Notes: generated by a model not told the origin, from the letters alone. A stretch of DNA of 64,000 nucleotides from Salana multivorans (GCF_003751805.1 NZ_RKHQ01000001.1:1426001-1490000); one strand, 5' to 3'. Shown: positions 50,179 through 59,221, counted from the stretch's first letter. Numbers and translations: made by a program.

Positions 50179-51084
50179 CTACTTCACGGCGCCGGCCGTG
50201 ACGCCGCGGGTGAGCGTGCGCTGGAAGATGAGGAAGAAGACGAGCGTCGGCAGGAGCGAGAGCAGGGCGCCGGCGTTGAGCGTCGGGACGTCGAGCATCC
50301 GGTCGCCCTGGAGCGAGGCGAGTGCGATCGGCACCGTCTGGCTGTCCGGCGTCGTGAGCATGACGAGCGGGATGAAGAACTCGTTCCACGTCCAGATGAA
50401 GAAGAAGATGAGCAGCACCGAGAGCGTCGGTCGGACGATCGGGTAGACCACCTGCCACAGGATGCGCCAGGTCGTGGCGCCGTCGAGCGCCGCCGCCTCG
50501 AGCAGGGCCTTCGGGAACGTGCCGAGCACCGAGGCGAGCAGGTAGGTGCCGAACGCGCACTGGATGACGGCGAAGATGATGACGATCGCCCAGCCGGAGT
50601 TGTTGAGGCCGACCTGCTGCGCCATCGTGTAGAGCGGGTAGAGCAGCACCTCCTGCGGGAGCATGTTCGCCAGCAGGAACACGAGCACGATCCACATCCG
50701 GCCGCGGATCCGGCCGACGCCGATGGCGAACGCCGTCAGCAGCGAGAGCAGGACGCCGAACAGGGCCGCGAGGGCCGACGTCCAGATCGAGTTCCACAGC
50801 TTGACCGGGAAGTTCGTCGCGTTCCAGAACTTCACCAGGCCCTCGGTGTAGAGCTCGGTCGGGAGCTGGAGCGGCCCGCCCGAGGAGTAGCTCGCCGGGC
50901 TCTTGAACGCGTTCATCACCATGAGGAGGAACGGCGCGATCATCCCGATCGCGAACACGATGCACAGGGCGAGGATCACCCAGCGCCATGCGCCGCGGTG
51001 GTGACGGTCCCGCGTCCTGCCGACGACGCGGGGGGTGTCGGGACGGGCGGCGGCGCCCGTGGCGCCGGTGGTTGCGGTGGTCAT
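50179..51084 (-). CDS. CUT1 ABC permease, MalG-like (xyloside locus)
   Basis: A 301-residue permease with a cytoplasmic tail of about 33 residues, six helices, and the EAA loop LEAAALDGATTWRILWQVVY. Its ATG overlaps the partner permease stop as TGATG. Part of the alpha-xyloside importer without its own ATPase gene. Confidence 0.92.
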   Translation of the reverse strand: MTTATTGATGAAARPDTPRVVGRTRDRHHRGAWRWVILALCIVFAIGMIAPFLLMVMNAFKSPASYSSGGPLQLPTELYTEGLVKFWNATNFPVKLWNSIWTSALAALFGVLLSLLTAFAIGVGRIRGRMWIVLVFLLANMLPQEVLLYPLYTMAQQVGLNNSGWAIVIIFAVIQCAFGTYLLASVLGTFPKALLEAAALDGATTWRILWQVVYPIVRPTLSVLLIFFFIWTWNEFFIPLVMLTTPDSQTVPIALASLQGDRMLDVPTLNAGALLSLLPTLVFFLIFQRTLTRGVTAGAVK

Positions 51085-52064
51085 CAGCGACCCTCCTCCT
51101 CGCGGCGCTCGGCCCTGGCCTGGAGCGACTGGATGACGACGGCGACGACGATGATGACGAAGGTCAGCACCGTGGCGACGGCGGCGCCGTAGCCGATCTT
51201 GGACTTGTCGAAGAAGTTGAGGAACGTGTAGTAGCTCGGGACCAGCGTCGAGCCCTCGGGTCCGCCCCGCGTGAGGACGTAGATCGGGGCGAACACCTTG
51301 AGCGCCGCGATGGTGCACGTCAGGGTGATGACGAAGGTCTCCGGGCGGATCTGCGGGATGGTGATGGCCCGGAAGCGGCGGTACCAGCCGGCGCCGTCGA
51401 TCTCGGCCGCCTCGTACAACTCGGGGTCGACGCGCTGGAGCGCCGACATGAAGATGACGGTCGGGTACCCGATCTGGATCCAGACGAGCACGATCATGAC
51501 GGCGGGCAGGGCGAGGCCCGGCACCCCCAGCCAGTTGGGCGGGTCGGTCACGCCGAGGGAGCGCAGGATCTCGTTGAGCGCTCCCGTCTCGGCGTTGAAG
51601 ATCCAGTTCCACACGATCCCGGCGACCGCGATCGGGAGGATCTGGGGCAGGTAGTACACGGCGCGCAGGAACGACGCGGTCCGCGTCCCGATGTTCTTCC
51701 CGACGACGTCGAAGAGGACGGCGGCGAGGACGATCCCGATGAGGGTCGGGACGATGACCATCGCGACGATCATCCACAGAGAGTTCTGGAACGAGCGCCA
51801 GAAGGCGTCGTCCGACATGAGGTCGACGTAGTTGTCGAACCCGATCCACCGCATGGGGGCGAGGCCGCCCTTCCACTTGTGGAGCGAGTACCAGAGGTTC
51901 ATCGCGAACGGGACGATGATCACCACGGTGAGGGCGATCCCTCCGGGCAGGAGGTAGAGCCAGTAGACCCGGGTGCTGGGTCGGCGGCCGGGCGTCGGTG
52001 CCCGGCCGCGCGAGGGCGCGGGGGCGGCGGTGGGGTCGATGATCGACGGGGCGGCGTTGCTCAT
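51084..52064 (-). CDS. CUT1 ABC permease, MalF-like (xyloside locus)
   Basis: A 326-residue permease; helices start near VYWLYLLPGGIALTVVIIVP, and the EAA loop is YEAAEIDGAGWYRRFRAITI. A GAGGAAGGAC ribosome site precedes the ATG, 72 bp after the binding-protein stop across a hairpin. Confidence 0.92.
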   Translation of the reverse strand: MSNAAPSIIDPTAAPAPSRGRAPTPGRRPSTRVYWLYLLPGGIALTVVIIVPFAMNLWYSLHKWKGGLAPMRWIGFDNYVDLMSDDAFWRSFQNSLWMIVAMVIVPTLIGIVLAAVLFDVVGKNIGTRTASFLRAVYYLPQILPIAVAGIVWNWIFNAETGALNEILRSLGVTDPPNWLGVPGLALPAVMIVLVWIQIGYPTVIFMSALQRVDPELYEAAEIDGAGWYRRFRAITIPQIRPETFVITLTCTIAALKVFAPIYVLTRGGPEGSTLVPSYYTFLNFFDKSKIGYGAAVATVLTFVIIVVAVVIQSLQARAERREEEGR

Positions 52065-52091
52065 CCGGTCATGTCCTTCCTCGGGCTCGGG

Positions 52092-52127
52092 CGCGGCCCG
52101 CGTCGCCGGTCGGGCGAGCGGGCCGCG
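52092..52127 (-). terminator. Hairpin 3' of the binding-protein gene (xyloside locus)
   Basis: Arms cgcggcccgc (52092-52101) and gcgggccgcg (52118-52127) pair perfectly over 10 bp. It begins 10 nt after the binding-protein stop codon. Third instance in this window of a hairpin at this position. Confidence 0.75.
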
Positions 52128-52136
52128 TCACGCGGC

Positions 52137-53480
52137 TCACTCGCCGGTGATGTCCGCGCGACCCTCCTGGTAGAAGGTGCCGAGCGTGTCGAGCGCCTGG
52201 TCGGGCGTCTTGGACCCGTTGAGCAGGGACTGGCCGAAGCTGACGACCTGGTCGTAGAACCCGGCGACGGGCCAGTCCGGGTAGAACGCGAGACCGTCGT
52301 CGGCGACGATCGCGTCCCAGTTCTGGGTGAGCACCTTGACGTTCTCGTCGGTGATGACGCTCGCGTCACCCGCGACGGGCAGTCCGCCGAGCTCGGCGAG
52401 CTTGTTCTGCGCGCCCTGCGCGAGGGCCGTGTCGATGAAGGACGCGGCGCAGTCCTTCTCCTTGGCGTTCGTCGGGATGACGAGGAGGTTGCCCGAGGAC
52501 CCCGCGTTGAGCGAGTTCTCCGGGAAGATCATCTGTCCCAGCGTGAAGTCGGAGATCTCGGCGTTGAGCCGGCCGAACCACCAGGACCCGGAGACCATGA
52601 CCGGGTACTTGCCCGCGATGAAGGCGACGCCCATGTCCTCGGCGGTGAGGCCGCTGGCGTTGGGGTTGATGTAGCCCTTGTCGATCCACCCCTGGAGCGT
52701 GTCCGTCCCCTCCTTGAGGGGGCCGGAGGTGAAGTCGACGTCACCGTCGAAGAGCTGGAACGCGTCGACGAAGTCGCGGTCGGCGTGGTGGAGCACGAGC
52801 TGGTACCAGAGCTGGCCCATCGGGTACTCGGCGCCCGCCTCGGCCAGCGGGGTGATGCCGGCGGCGACGAACGCGTCGAGGGCCGCCTCCAGCTCGGCGA
52901 ACGTGGTCGGGACCTCGATGCCGTTGTCGGCGAACATCTCCTCGTTGTAGTAGACGGTGACGTACTCGCCGTAGGTCGGGACGCCGAACCACGGGCCGGA
53001 GCCCATGAGGCCGTCCTCGTCGTAGCGGGCCGTCGTCTGGATGGAGGAGGGAAGGACCGAGTCCCAGCCGTAGTCGGCCGCGTAGTCGTCCAGCTCGGTG
53101 AGCAGGCCCTGGGAGGCGAGCTGGCCCGCCGTTCCGTTGCCCTTGTTGTACTCCATGACGTCCGGGACGTCGTCGCCGGTGAGCACGATCTTGGCGTTCT
53201 TCTGGAGCTGCTCGAACGTCTGCTTCTCGACCTTGACGGTGCCGCCGATCGCGGCCTCCCACTCGTCGATGGCGACGAGCCAGGACTGGTTCATCGCGGA
53301 GTCGTCGCCCTCGTAGTGCCAGAAGGTGATCTCCCCGCAGGAGAGCTCGCCGTCGGCGCCGCCGCTCGCGTCCGAGCCGCCGCCGTCACCGGTGCTGCCG
53401 CCGTTGCCGGAGCCGCACGCGGCCATCGTGACCGCGAGCGCCCCGACGGCCACCGCGCTGAGTGCTGACCTGATCCTCAT
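52137..53480 (-). CDS. Sugar ABC transporter substrate-binding lipoprotein (xyloside locus)
   Basis: A 447-residue solute-binding protein. The signal peptide ends TMAAC with lipidated Cys at 22, followed by a Gly/Ser spacer. I start it at the ATG 53480 because AAAGG lies 7 nt before it; an ATG five codons upstream (53495) has no ribosome site. First gene of the operon. Xyloglucan oligosaccharide cargo is inferred from GH31. Confidence 0.92.
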   Translation of the reverse strand: MRIRSALSAVAVGALAVTMAACGSGNGGSTGDGGGSDASGGADGELSCGEITFWHYEGDDSAMNQSWLVAIDEWEAAIGGTVKVEKQTFEQLQKNAKIVLTGDDVPDVMEYNKGNGTAGQLASQGLLTELDDYAADYGWDSVLPSSIQTTARYDEDGLMGSGPWFGVPTYGEYVTVYYNEEMFADNGIEVPTTFAELEAALDAFVAAGITPLAEAGAEYPMGQLWYQLVLHHADRDFVDAFQLFDGDVDFTSGPLKEGTDTLQGWIDKGYINPNASGLTAEDMGVAFIAGKYPVMVSGSWWFGRLNAEISDFTLGQMIFPENSLNAGSSGNLLVIPTNAKEKDCAASFIDTALAQGAQNKLAELGGLPVAGDASVITDENVKVLTQNWDAIVADDGLAFYPDWPVAGFYDQVVSFGQSLLNGSKTPDQALDTLGTFYQEGRADITGE

Positions 53481-53616
53481 GGTGGTGCCTTTCATGTGTG
53501 AGTCACGCCTGGCGTGACGTCCGGTGCTGCCTCGCGGGGCGACTCGGGAGCTCGGCCATCACGGCGACGGCGTTGCCCACACCGATCACCTCCGACGTCG
53601 TCGTCTTGCGCGAGTG

Positions 53617-53647
53617 CATCGAAGCGCTTCGACGAAGCGCTTCGATG
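53617..53647 (-). promoter_or_regulatory. Double LacI-type operator of the xyloside operon
   Basis: CATCGAAGCGCTTCG (53617-53631) and CGAAGCGCTTCGATG (53633-53647) form a perfect 31-bp inverted repeat. Each arm itself holds the palindrome CGAAGCGCTTCG with the central GC-type symmetry of LacI-family sites. A minus-strand AGTATC -10 (53648-53653) lies directly upstream and TTGACG (53675-53680) 21 bp further, a long spacer. The binding-protein start is about 135 bp downstream. Confidence 0.75.
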
Positions 53648-53699
53648 GATACTGTGGCGGATCGGCGACCGGGGCGTCAAGAGGTTCGTGGCGGGTGGA

Positions 53700-54233
53700 C
53701 GGAGTCGTGATCGAGTCGTGACCTCGCGGGGGCGGGTGTGGGCGGGACCTTCGCGGGTGCGGGTGCGGGTGCGGGTCGCGGACGCGACCTTCGCGGGGGC
53801 GGGTCGCGGGCGGGCCGGCTCGAGTCGTGACGGCCGCTGGCCGCTGGTAGCGGGCGGGGGGCGCTGGCGGGGGGCTGCTGGCCTCGGGCAGGGGCCGGGA
53901 GCGGGCGCGGGTGCGGGCGGCGAGTGCGAGCGGAGCCGGTCGCGCGGTGGTCAGCGCGATCGCCGTGGCCACCTCTGGGCCGGCTCGCTCGACCAAGCCG
54001 GTCACGCAGTGGCCAGCGCGGCCACCGTGGCCACGCCCGGGCCGGTTGATGCGCTCGGGGTCCCCGTCCGCCGCCGCGCGCCGCCGTCCCTCCCGGTGTC
54101 CACGTCTGCTCTCGGCGCCCAGGGCCGCCCCCGCCGCCCACGTCTCCGACGCGCGCCCCCGTCCGCCCCCGGCGCCAACGCTCGCGGCTGCCACCCCGTG
54201 CCTGCCCGGCGCCTGGCCCCCTACGCTCGATCC
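53700..54233. other. G-rich non-coding block with short repeats
   Basis: No gene is supported. It contains runs of gcgggt hexamers (about 53752-53780), gaccttcgcggg twice, the palindrome gtcgcggacgcgac, and an imperfect 43-bp direct repeat (53943-53985 and 54005-54047). Open frames here are compositional artefacts. The last 12 bp hold the leaderless-type promoter of the gene at 54234. Confidence 0.65.
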
Positions 54234-54695
54234 ATGGCCCGAACGATCGCTCGCTCCGACCGCGTCGACCTGCCCGACCTGCTCGCCTTCCTCCGCGAGC
54301 GGCGCGACGGCGTCCTCGTCACCACCCGCCGCGACGGCTCGCCGCAGCTCAGCCCCGTGACGTACGGCGTCGACGGGGCGGGTCGCGTCGTCGTGTCCAC
54401 CTACCCCGAGCGCGCCAAGGTGCACAACCTGCGCCGCAACGCGGCCGCCTCGCTCATGGCCGTGTCGTCCCCGTTCGCCGACCCCTGGGTCCAGGTCGAC
54501 GGCACCGCCGAGGTGCTCGACCTGCCCGACGCCCTCGACGACTTCGTCGAGTACTACCGGGTCATCGCCGGCGAGCACCCGGACTGGGACGAGTACCGCG
54601 CCGCGATGCTCGCCCAGGGCAAGTGCCTCGTCCGCCTCACCATCACGCGGTGGGGCCCGATCGCCACGGGCGGCTTCCCGGCCCGGCTCGCCTGA
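54234..54695 (+). CDS. PPOX-class F420-dependent oxidoreductase-like protein
   Basis: A 153-residue split-barrel flavin/F420-binding protein. Typical blocks are DLLAFLRERRDGVLVTTRRD, GSPQLSPVTYGVDGAGRVVV and SLMAVSSPFADPWVQVDGTA. These fit actinobacterial F420-dependent oxidoreductases of the pyridoxamine-phosphate-oxidase fold. The cofactor call is from family resemblance. TACGCT-N6-ATG start. It ends 10 bp before the UbiB-like gene. Confidence 0.85.
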   Translation: MARTIARSDRVDLPDLLAFLRERRDGVLVTTRRDGSPQLSPVTYGVDGAGRVVVSTYPERAKVHNLRRNAAASLMAVSSPFADPWVQVDGTAEVLDLPDALDDFVEYYRVIAGEHPDWDEYRAAMLAQGKCLVRLTITRWGPIATGGFPARLA

Positions 54696-54705
54696 GGACG
54701 TCCAC

Positions 54706-56682
54706 GTGAACCCGCTGACCTGGGTGCTCGCACTCGTCACGGCCCTCGCGGTCGCGTCGCTCGCGCGGTTCGTCGCCCGGCGGCTGCTCGGCGCCCCGGT
54801 CGGCTGGGCGCGCGGGCTCGTCGTCGGGCTCGTGTTCTACCTGCTGCTCTCGCCGATGCTCACCCGGGCGGCCAGCGCTGCCGCGCTGGTCGACGCCGCG
54901 ACCCTCGAGCTGACCGCGTCGCCCGAGGTCACCGTCGCCGTCATCCTCCTCGTCCTGGTCTGGGCCTTCCTGCTCGGCGTCGCGCTCCTGCTCCTGGCCG
55001 AGATGCTCGCGCCGACGGGCTCGGTGCGCGACCCGATCACCTGGGTCCGCGATGCCATCGCGGCGCGGCGCCGCACCCGCCGCTACGTCCAGGTGGGCGC
55101 GATCGTGACCCGGCACGGGCTGCGTCGCCTCCTGCGCGGCGACCCGCGCGGTGCCGACGGGACGCGGATCGGCCGCGCTCTGGTCGAGGTGCTCCAGGAC
55201 TCCGGCGTCACCTTCGTGAAGTTCGGCCAGGTCGCCTCGACCCGCGGCGACCTCCTTCCGCCCGCCCTCGTGACCGAGCTGGCGACGCTGCAGAGCTCCG
55301 TCGCCCCCGAGCCGTGGGACCGGATCGCCGCGGTGCTCGATGCCGAGCTGCCCGGCTGGCGCGACCGCCTCCGGGTCGAGGAGGATCCGCTGGCGGCCGC
55401 GTCGATCGCGCAGGTGCACCGCGCTCGGCTCGTCACGGACGAGGTCGACGACGACGGGCGGCCGGTCGAGCTCCGGGTCGTCGTCAAGGTGCAGCGGCCG
55501 GACGCCCGGGAGCAGGTGAGCGTCGACGTCGACATCCTGCAGCGCCTCGCGCGGACGCTCACCTCCCGTGCCGCGTGGGCCCGCGACATGGACGTCGAGG
55601 GCCTCGTCGCCGGGTTCTCCACGGCGCTCGTCGAGGAGCTGGACTACCGCCGCGAGGCCGAGAACATGCGCCTCGTCGCGGCCGCGACGGCGTCGAGCGA
55701 CGTCCGCGTCCCGGTCGTGCACGACGCCGAGAGCACGGCCCGCGTCGTCGTCATGGAGGAGGTCGAGGGCGTGACGCTCGATCGCGGCGCCGCCTTCCTC
55801 GCGACCCTGCCGGCGCAGCGGCGGGCCGAGCTCGCCCGGACGCTCATGGCGAGCGTGCTCCACCAGATCCTCGTCACGGGCGTGTTCCACGCCGACCTGC
55901 ACCCCGGCAACGTCGTCGTGACGCCGGACGCGCGTCTCGTGCTGCTCGACCTCGGGTCGGTCGGCGTCCTGGACCGGGAGCTGCGCGAGCTGATCCTCGG
56001 CCTGCTCGCCGCGTTCGACGCCGAGGACAACGAGACCGCGGTGACGCTGCTGCTGCGGCTGCTCCCGCCGGGGGAGTACGACGCGTACGCGCTGCGCCGC
56101 GACCTCGGCGCCGCGATGACCGTGATCGCCGGGGGCGCGGGCGTCGGGTCGGCCGGGCTCGCGCTGCTCTTCGACGTGTTCCGCACCCACCGGCTCGCGC
56201 TCCCGCCGCACGTGGCCGGCGCGCTGCGCACGGTCGGCTCGCTCCAGGGCTGCCTCGCGATCCTCGACCCCGGCGCCGACCTGGCCGACCTCGTCCGCTC
56301 GGGCACCCGGCAGGTCGCGAAGGACCTGGTCGACCTCGACGAGGTCAGGGGACTGGCGGTGTCCCGCGGGATCGCGCTCGGGTCGCTCGCGACGTCGGCA
56401 CCCGGGGTGATCGACGCCGGCGTCCGGTCGCTGGCGCTGGGCCGGCCGACGCGCTCGGTCGTCGGCGGCCTCGCTGGGATCGCGCGGGCCGCGATGGCCG
56501 AGCTCGTCCCGACGATCGTCGCCGGGATCCTCGTGCTCGCCGCCGTCATGCTGTTCGCGGTCCCGGGCGGGCCGATGTTGACGCAGACGATCTCCTGGGC
56601 GACCTATCTCGCGGCGTTCGTCGGCGCCGCGGGGACCGCGCTCGTGCTCCGGGTGCTCTTCCGCCAGGCCGCCGCGACCTAG
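54706..56682 (+). CDS. UbiB/ABC1-family atypical kinase, membrane-bound
   Basis: This 658-residue protein has N-terminal membrane helices (about residues 1-100). The ABC1 kinase domain carries the KxGQ-type motif FVKFGQVASTRG (K172), AASIAQVHRA (the Ala-rich nucleotide loop) and HADLHPGN with LLDLGSVG. Two C-terminal helices follow (about 600-655). The family supports isoprenoid quinone or lipid homeostasis. The doubled membrane regions make it longer than E. coli UbiB (546 aa). GTG start, probably co-transcribed with 54234. Confidence 0.88.
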   Translation: MNPLTWVLALVTALAVASLARFVARRLLGAPVGWARGLVVGLVFYLLLSPMLTRAASAAALVDAATLELTASPEVTVAVILLVLVWAFLLGVALLLLAEMLAPTGSVRDPITWVRDAIAARRRTRRYVQVGAIVTRHGLRRLLRGDPRGADGTRIGRALVEVLQDSGVTFVKFGQVASTRGDLLPPALVTELATLQSSVAPEPWDRIAAVLDAELPGWRDRLRVEEDPLAAASIAQVHRARLVTDEVDDDGRPVELRVVVKVQRPDAREQVSVDVDILQRLARTLTSRAAWARDMDVEGLVAGFSTALVEELDYRREAENMRLVAAATASSDVRVPVVHDAESTARVVVMEEVEGVTLDRGAAFLATLPAQRRAELARTLMASVLHQILVTGVFHADLHPGNVVVTPDARLVLLDLGSVGVLDRELRELILGLLAAFDAEDNETAVTLLLRLLPPGEYDAYALRRDLGAAMTVIAGGAGVGSAGLALLFDVFRTHRLALPPHVAGALRTVGSLQGCLAILDPGADLADLVRSGTRQVAKDLVDLDEVRGLAVSRGIALGSLATSAPGVIDAGVRSLALGRPTRSVVGGLAGIARAAMAELVPTIVAGILVLAAVMLFAVPGGPMLTQTISWATYLAAFVGAAGTALVLRVLFRQAAAT

Positions 56683-56697
56683 CCGCTGGTCCGAGGC

Positions 56698-57354
56698 TCA
56701 CTCGTGCGGGTGCTGCCCGCCGTACTCGTCGTCGGCGCGCTCGACGAACGGGTCGCCGGGGTCGCGCGCCTCGATGTCCTCGCACCCGACGCCGGCGAGC
56801 TGGAAGCTGGCGACGACCTCGTGGCGCCGCCCGCTGGCCCGGCCCTCGCCGAGGTGCGAGGCGACGAGCTCGATCTCGCTCGCGCGCCACGTCGGCCCGG
56901 AGTAGGTCTCCATCACCTGGAGGAACCGGTGCGCGCGCATCGGCCGGCGGGAGCGGGCGAGCGTGACGTGCGGGACGAACCGGGCGCCGTCGATCTCGAG
57001 GCCGGACGTGGTGGCCGCCGTCCGCACGCCCGACGCCAGCCGCCCGAGCTCGTGCCGGCAGTGGTCGCCCATCGCGGGGACCGCGAACAGCACCTTGGCC
57101 GCGAACGGGTCGGGGAAGACGCCGCCGCCCTCGAGCCGGACGGTGAGGGGGCAGCGCTTGCGCGCGACGCCGGCGAGGGCCTCCTCGAACCGGCCGAGCG
57201 CGCGCTCCGACACGTGGTCGACGAACGCGAGCGTCACGTGCCACCGCTCGGGCGGAGTCCAGCCGACGTCGAACGCTCCCCGGCGAGGCTCGAGGAACTC
57301 GGACAGGTCCTCCACCGCCTCGGGGTGGGGCCGCAGGGCAACGAACATCCGCAT
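56698..57354 (-). CDS. thpR: RNA 2',3'-cyclic phosphodiesterase ThpR
   Basis: A 218-residue 2H-phosphoesterase with the two signatures WHVTLAFVDH and PHVTLARSRR. Members open 2',3'-cyclic phosphate RNA ends. The last 25 residues (ARDPGDPFVERADDEYGGQH) extend beyond the usual length and are acidic. TAGAAC lies 6 nt before the ATG. It converges with the UbiB-like gene. Confidence 0.88.
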   Translation of the reverse strand: MRMFVALRPHPEAVEDLSEFLEPRRGAFDVGWTPPERWHVTLAFVDHVSERALGRFEEALAGVARKRCPLTVRLEGGGVFPDPFAAKVLFAVPAMGDHCRHELGRLASGVRTAATTSGLEIDGARFVPHVTLARSRRPMRAHRFLQVMETYSGPTWRASEIELVASHLGEGRASGRRHEVVASFQLAGVGCEDIEARDPGDPFVERADDEYGGQHPHE

Positions 57355-57479
57355 CCCACCGTTCTACCGTCCGCCGCCCCGCGAGGCCAGGGCCCGAGGT
57401 CCGCGCGCGTCCGTCGTTCCGGCACCGGGCTTCCCGACCCGCGTTCCCGCCGCGGCGAGAACCTGGCGATACTGGGGCG

Positions 57480-58517
57480 ATGACGGCCACGCCCCCCGCC
57501 CTGCCGACGCTCGGTGTCCTCCTCCCGCGCGACCTGCCGACCGACCTCGTCCTGCCCTACGCGCGTCGCGCGGAGGAGGTCGGGCTCGCGGAGATCTGGG
57601 TCGTGGAGGATCTGGGGTTCCGCGGCGGCATCGCGCAGGCGGCCGCGGTCCTCGGCGCGACCGAGCGCATCGTCGTCGGCATCGGGATCCTCCCGGCGGC
57701 CGCGCGCAACGAGGTGTTCGGCGCGATGGAGCTGGCGACGCTCGCGCAGCTCCACCCGGGCCGCCTCGTCGTCGGGCTCGGGCACGGCATGCCGGACTGG
57801 CTGCGGCGCGTCGGCGCCTGGCCCGCGCGACCGCTCCACCGCCTCGCCACCACGACCACGACGACGCGCGACCTGCTCCGCGGGCTGCCCGTCGTCAACG
57901 TCGGCCGGGACGGCGAGCACCGCGAGTGGCGGCTCGAGCCGTCGGCGCTGCCCGACGTCGTGCCGCCCGTCGTCCTCGGGGTCCGCGGGCCGCGCTCGAT
58001 CGCGCTGGCCGGGTCGATCGCCGACGGCCTCGTCCTCGCCGAGCCCGTGACGCCGGAGTACGTGCGCGCCGCGCGCGAGCAGGCCGGCCGCCCGGCTGGT
58101 GATGACTGGATCGTCGCCGGGTACCTGCCCGCCGCGATCGTCCCCGCGGGCCCGGACGGTCCGGACGGCCCGGACGGTCTCGACGGCGGGGCGGCCGCGG
58201 AGGCCGCCGCGGTCGCCGCGGTGCGCCCCGGCCTTGCCTGGGTCGGCGAGCCGGACTGGGCGCCCCACCTCGCGCCGCTGCCGTTCGCCGACCGGATCGC
58301 CGAGCTGCGGGCCGAGGTCGGACAGGAGGGGTTCGCGGCGGCCCTTCCCGCCGAGTGGGTCCGTCAGCTCGCGCTCGCCGGCTCCCCGGAGGCGGTGCGC
58401 GCGCGGCTGGCCGAGCTGGCGGCCGCCGGCCTGACCACGGCCGTCCTCATGCCGACCGGCCCCGACCCGATGGCCGCGCTCGACGCCTTCGCGCTGCTCC
58501 TCGACCAGGAGTCCTAG
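57480..58517 (+). CDS. Luciferase-like (LLM class) flavin/F420 oxidoreductase
   Basis: A 345-residue TIM-barrel monooxygenase-like protein; blocks LPYARRAEEVGLAEIWVVED, RIVVGIGILPAAARN and GRLVVGLGHGMPDWLRRVGA match the LLM family. A GPDGPDGPDGLDGG insertion lies near residue 224. Cofactor (FMN or F420) and substrate unknown. GATACT-N6-ATG start. Confidence 0.85.
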   Translation: MTATPPALPTLGVLLPRDLPTDLVLPYARRAEEVGLAEIWVVEDLGFRGGIAQAAAVLGATERIVVGIGILPAAARNEVFGAMELATLAQLHPGRLVVGLGHGMPDWLRRVGAWPARPLHRLATTTTTTRDLLRGLPVVNVGRDGEHREWRLEPSALPDVVPPVVLGVRGPRSIALAGSIADGLVLAEPVTPEYVRAAREQAGRPAGDDWIVAGYLPAAIVPAGPDGPDGPDGLDGGAAAEAAAVAAVRPGLAWVGEPDWAPHLAPLPFADRIAELRAEVGQEGFAAALPAEWVRQLALAGSPEAVRARLAELAAAGLTTAVLMPTGPDPMAALDAFALLLDQES

Positions 58518-58544
58518 GGGTCCGGCGACCCGGTCCGGACGGCC

Positions 58545-58664
58545 GTCCGCTCTCCGCGGACGGTTGCCGCCGGCATCCGGCCGCGCTGAGCGTCGCCGCA
58601 GGTCAGCGCGGCGACACCGACCGCCGGACGCCGGAAGCCCCGCGCGGATCCGCGGAGAGCGGAC
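58545..58664. repeat. 120-bp nested palindromic element, copy 2
   Basis: Perfect 16-bp terminal inverted repeats gtccgctctccgcgga (58545-58560) and tccgcggagagcggac (58649-58664). Inside lies a perfect 10-bp inverted repeat gccgcgctga/tcagcgcggc around gccgcaggtc, with cggcatccgg/ccggacgccg between the two. It has the same length, ends and centre as 31349-31468. It lies 27 bp after the luciferase-like gene, between convergent genes. Confidence 0.85.
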
Positions 58665-58699
58665 ACCGGGCCAGCACGCCCTGCGGTCCGGGCGCCCGA

Positions 58700-59119
58700 T
58701 CAGGCGGCGACGTGGAGCGCGCTGAGCCGCCCGACCAGGTCGCGCCACCGCGCGGTCACCCGGTCGTGGGTGTCCGGCCGCACGGTCTGCGCCACCCGGA
58801 GAGCCGTGCCGTAGGGCGGCATGATCGGCATGGCGAACGACACGGTGACCCGCTCCGGCGGCTCCGGACCGGACGGGCCGGCCCAGACCCAGCTCAGGAC
58901 GAGGAAGTCCTCGTCGACGTCGAGGAACCGACCGGTGACGGACGACCCGCCCGCACGCGACCGGATCGCGAACGGACGGCCGGCGCAGGGGGAGAAGTCG
59001 TAGGTGGTGTCCTGGAACATCGGCCACCACCACCGGGCGAGCCGGTCGGTGCACCACTCGGCGCGCACCCGGGCGAGCGGTGCCGTCACCGACGTCTCGA
59101 CCGCAGCGATCCGAACCAT
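58700..59119 (-). CDS. SRPBCC-domain (AHSA1/polyketide-cyclase-like) protein
   Basis: A 139-residue START-like fold protein: VETSVTAPLARVRAEWCTDR, WWPMFQDTTYDFSPCAGRPF and a C-terminal helix. SRPBCC proteins bind hydrophobic ligands; function here is unknown. TACGGT-N6-ATG start, probably leaderless. Confidence 0.8.
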   Translation of the reverse strand: MVRIAAVETSVTAPLARVRAEWCTDRLARWWWPMFQDTTYDFSPCAGRPFAIRSRAGGSSVTGRFLDVDEDFLVLSWVWAGPSGPEPPERVTVSFAMPIMPPYGTALRVAQTVRPDTHDRVTARWRDLVGRLSALHVAA

Positions 59120-59221
59120 GGCTCGACCGTAGGACGGGGACGCCGCGCCGTCGCGGCGAACTTTCCTGGAGCAAGTTTCGGCCGTGCGCACCGTGTGGGC
59201 CGGCCGCTCCGGCCTCCCGGC

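Noticed and set aside
53494-54230. Several long frames in both strands upstream of 54234
   Set aside because: They consist of Gly/Arg/Ala/Pro low-complexity sequence from G-rich repeats, and cover the operator of the xyloside operon.
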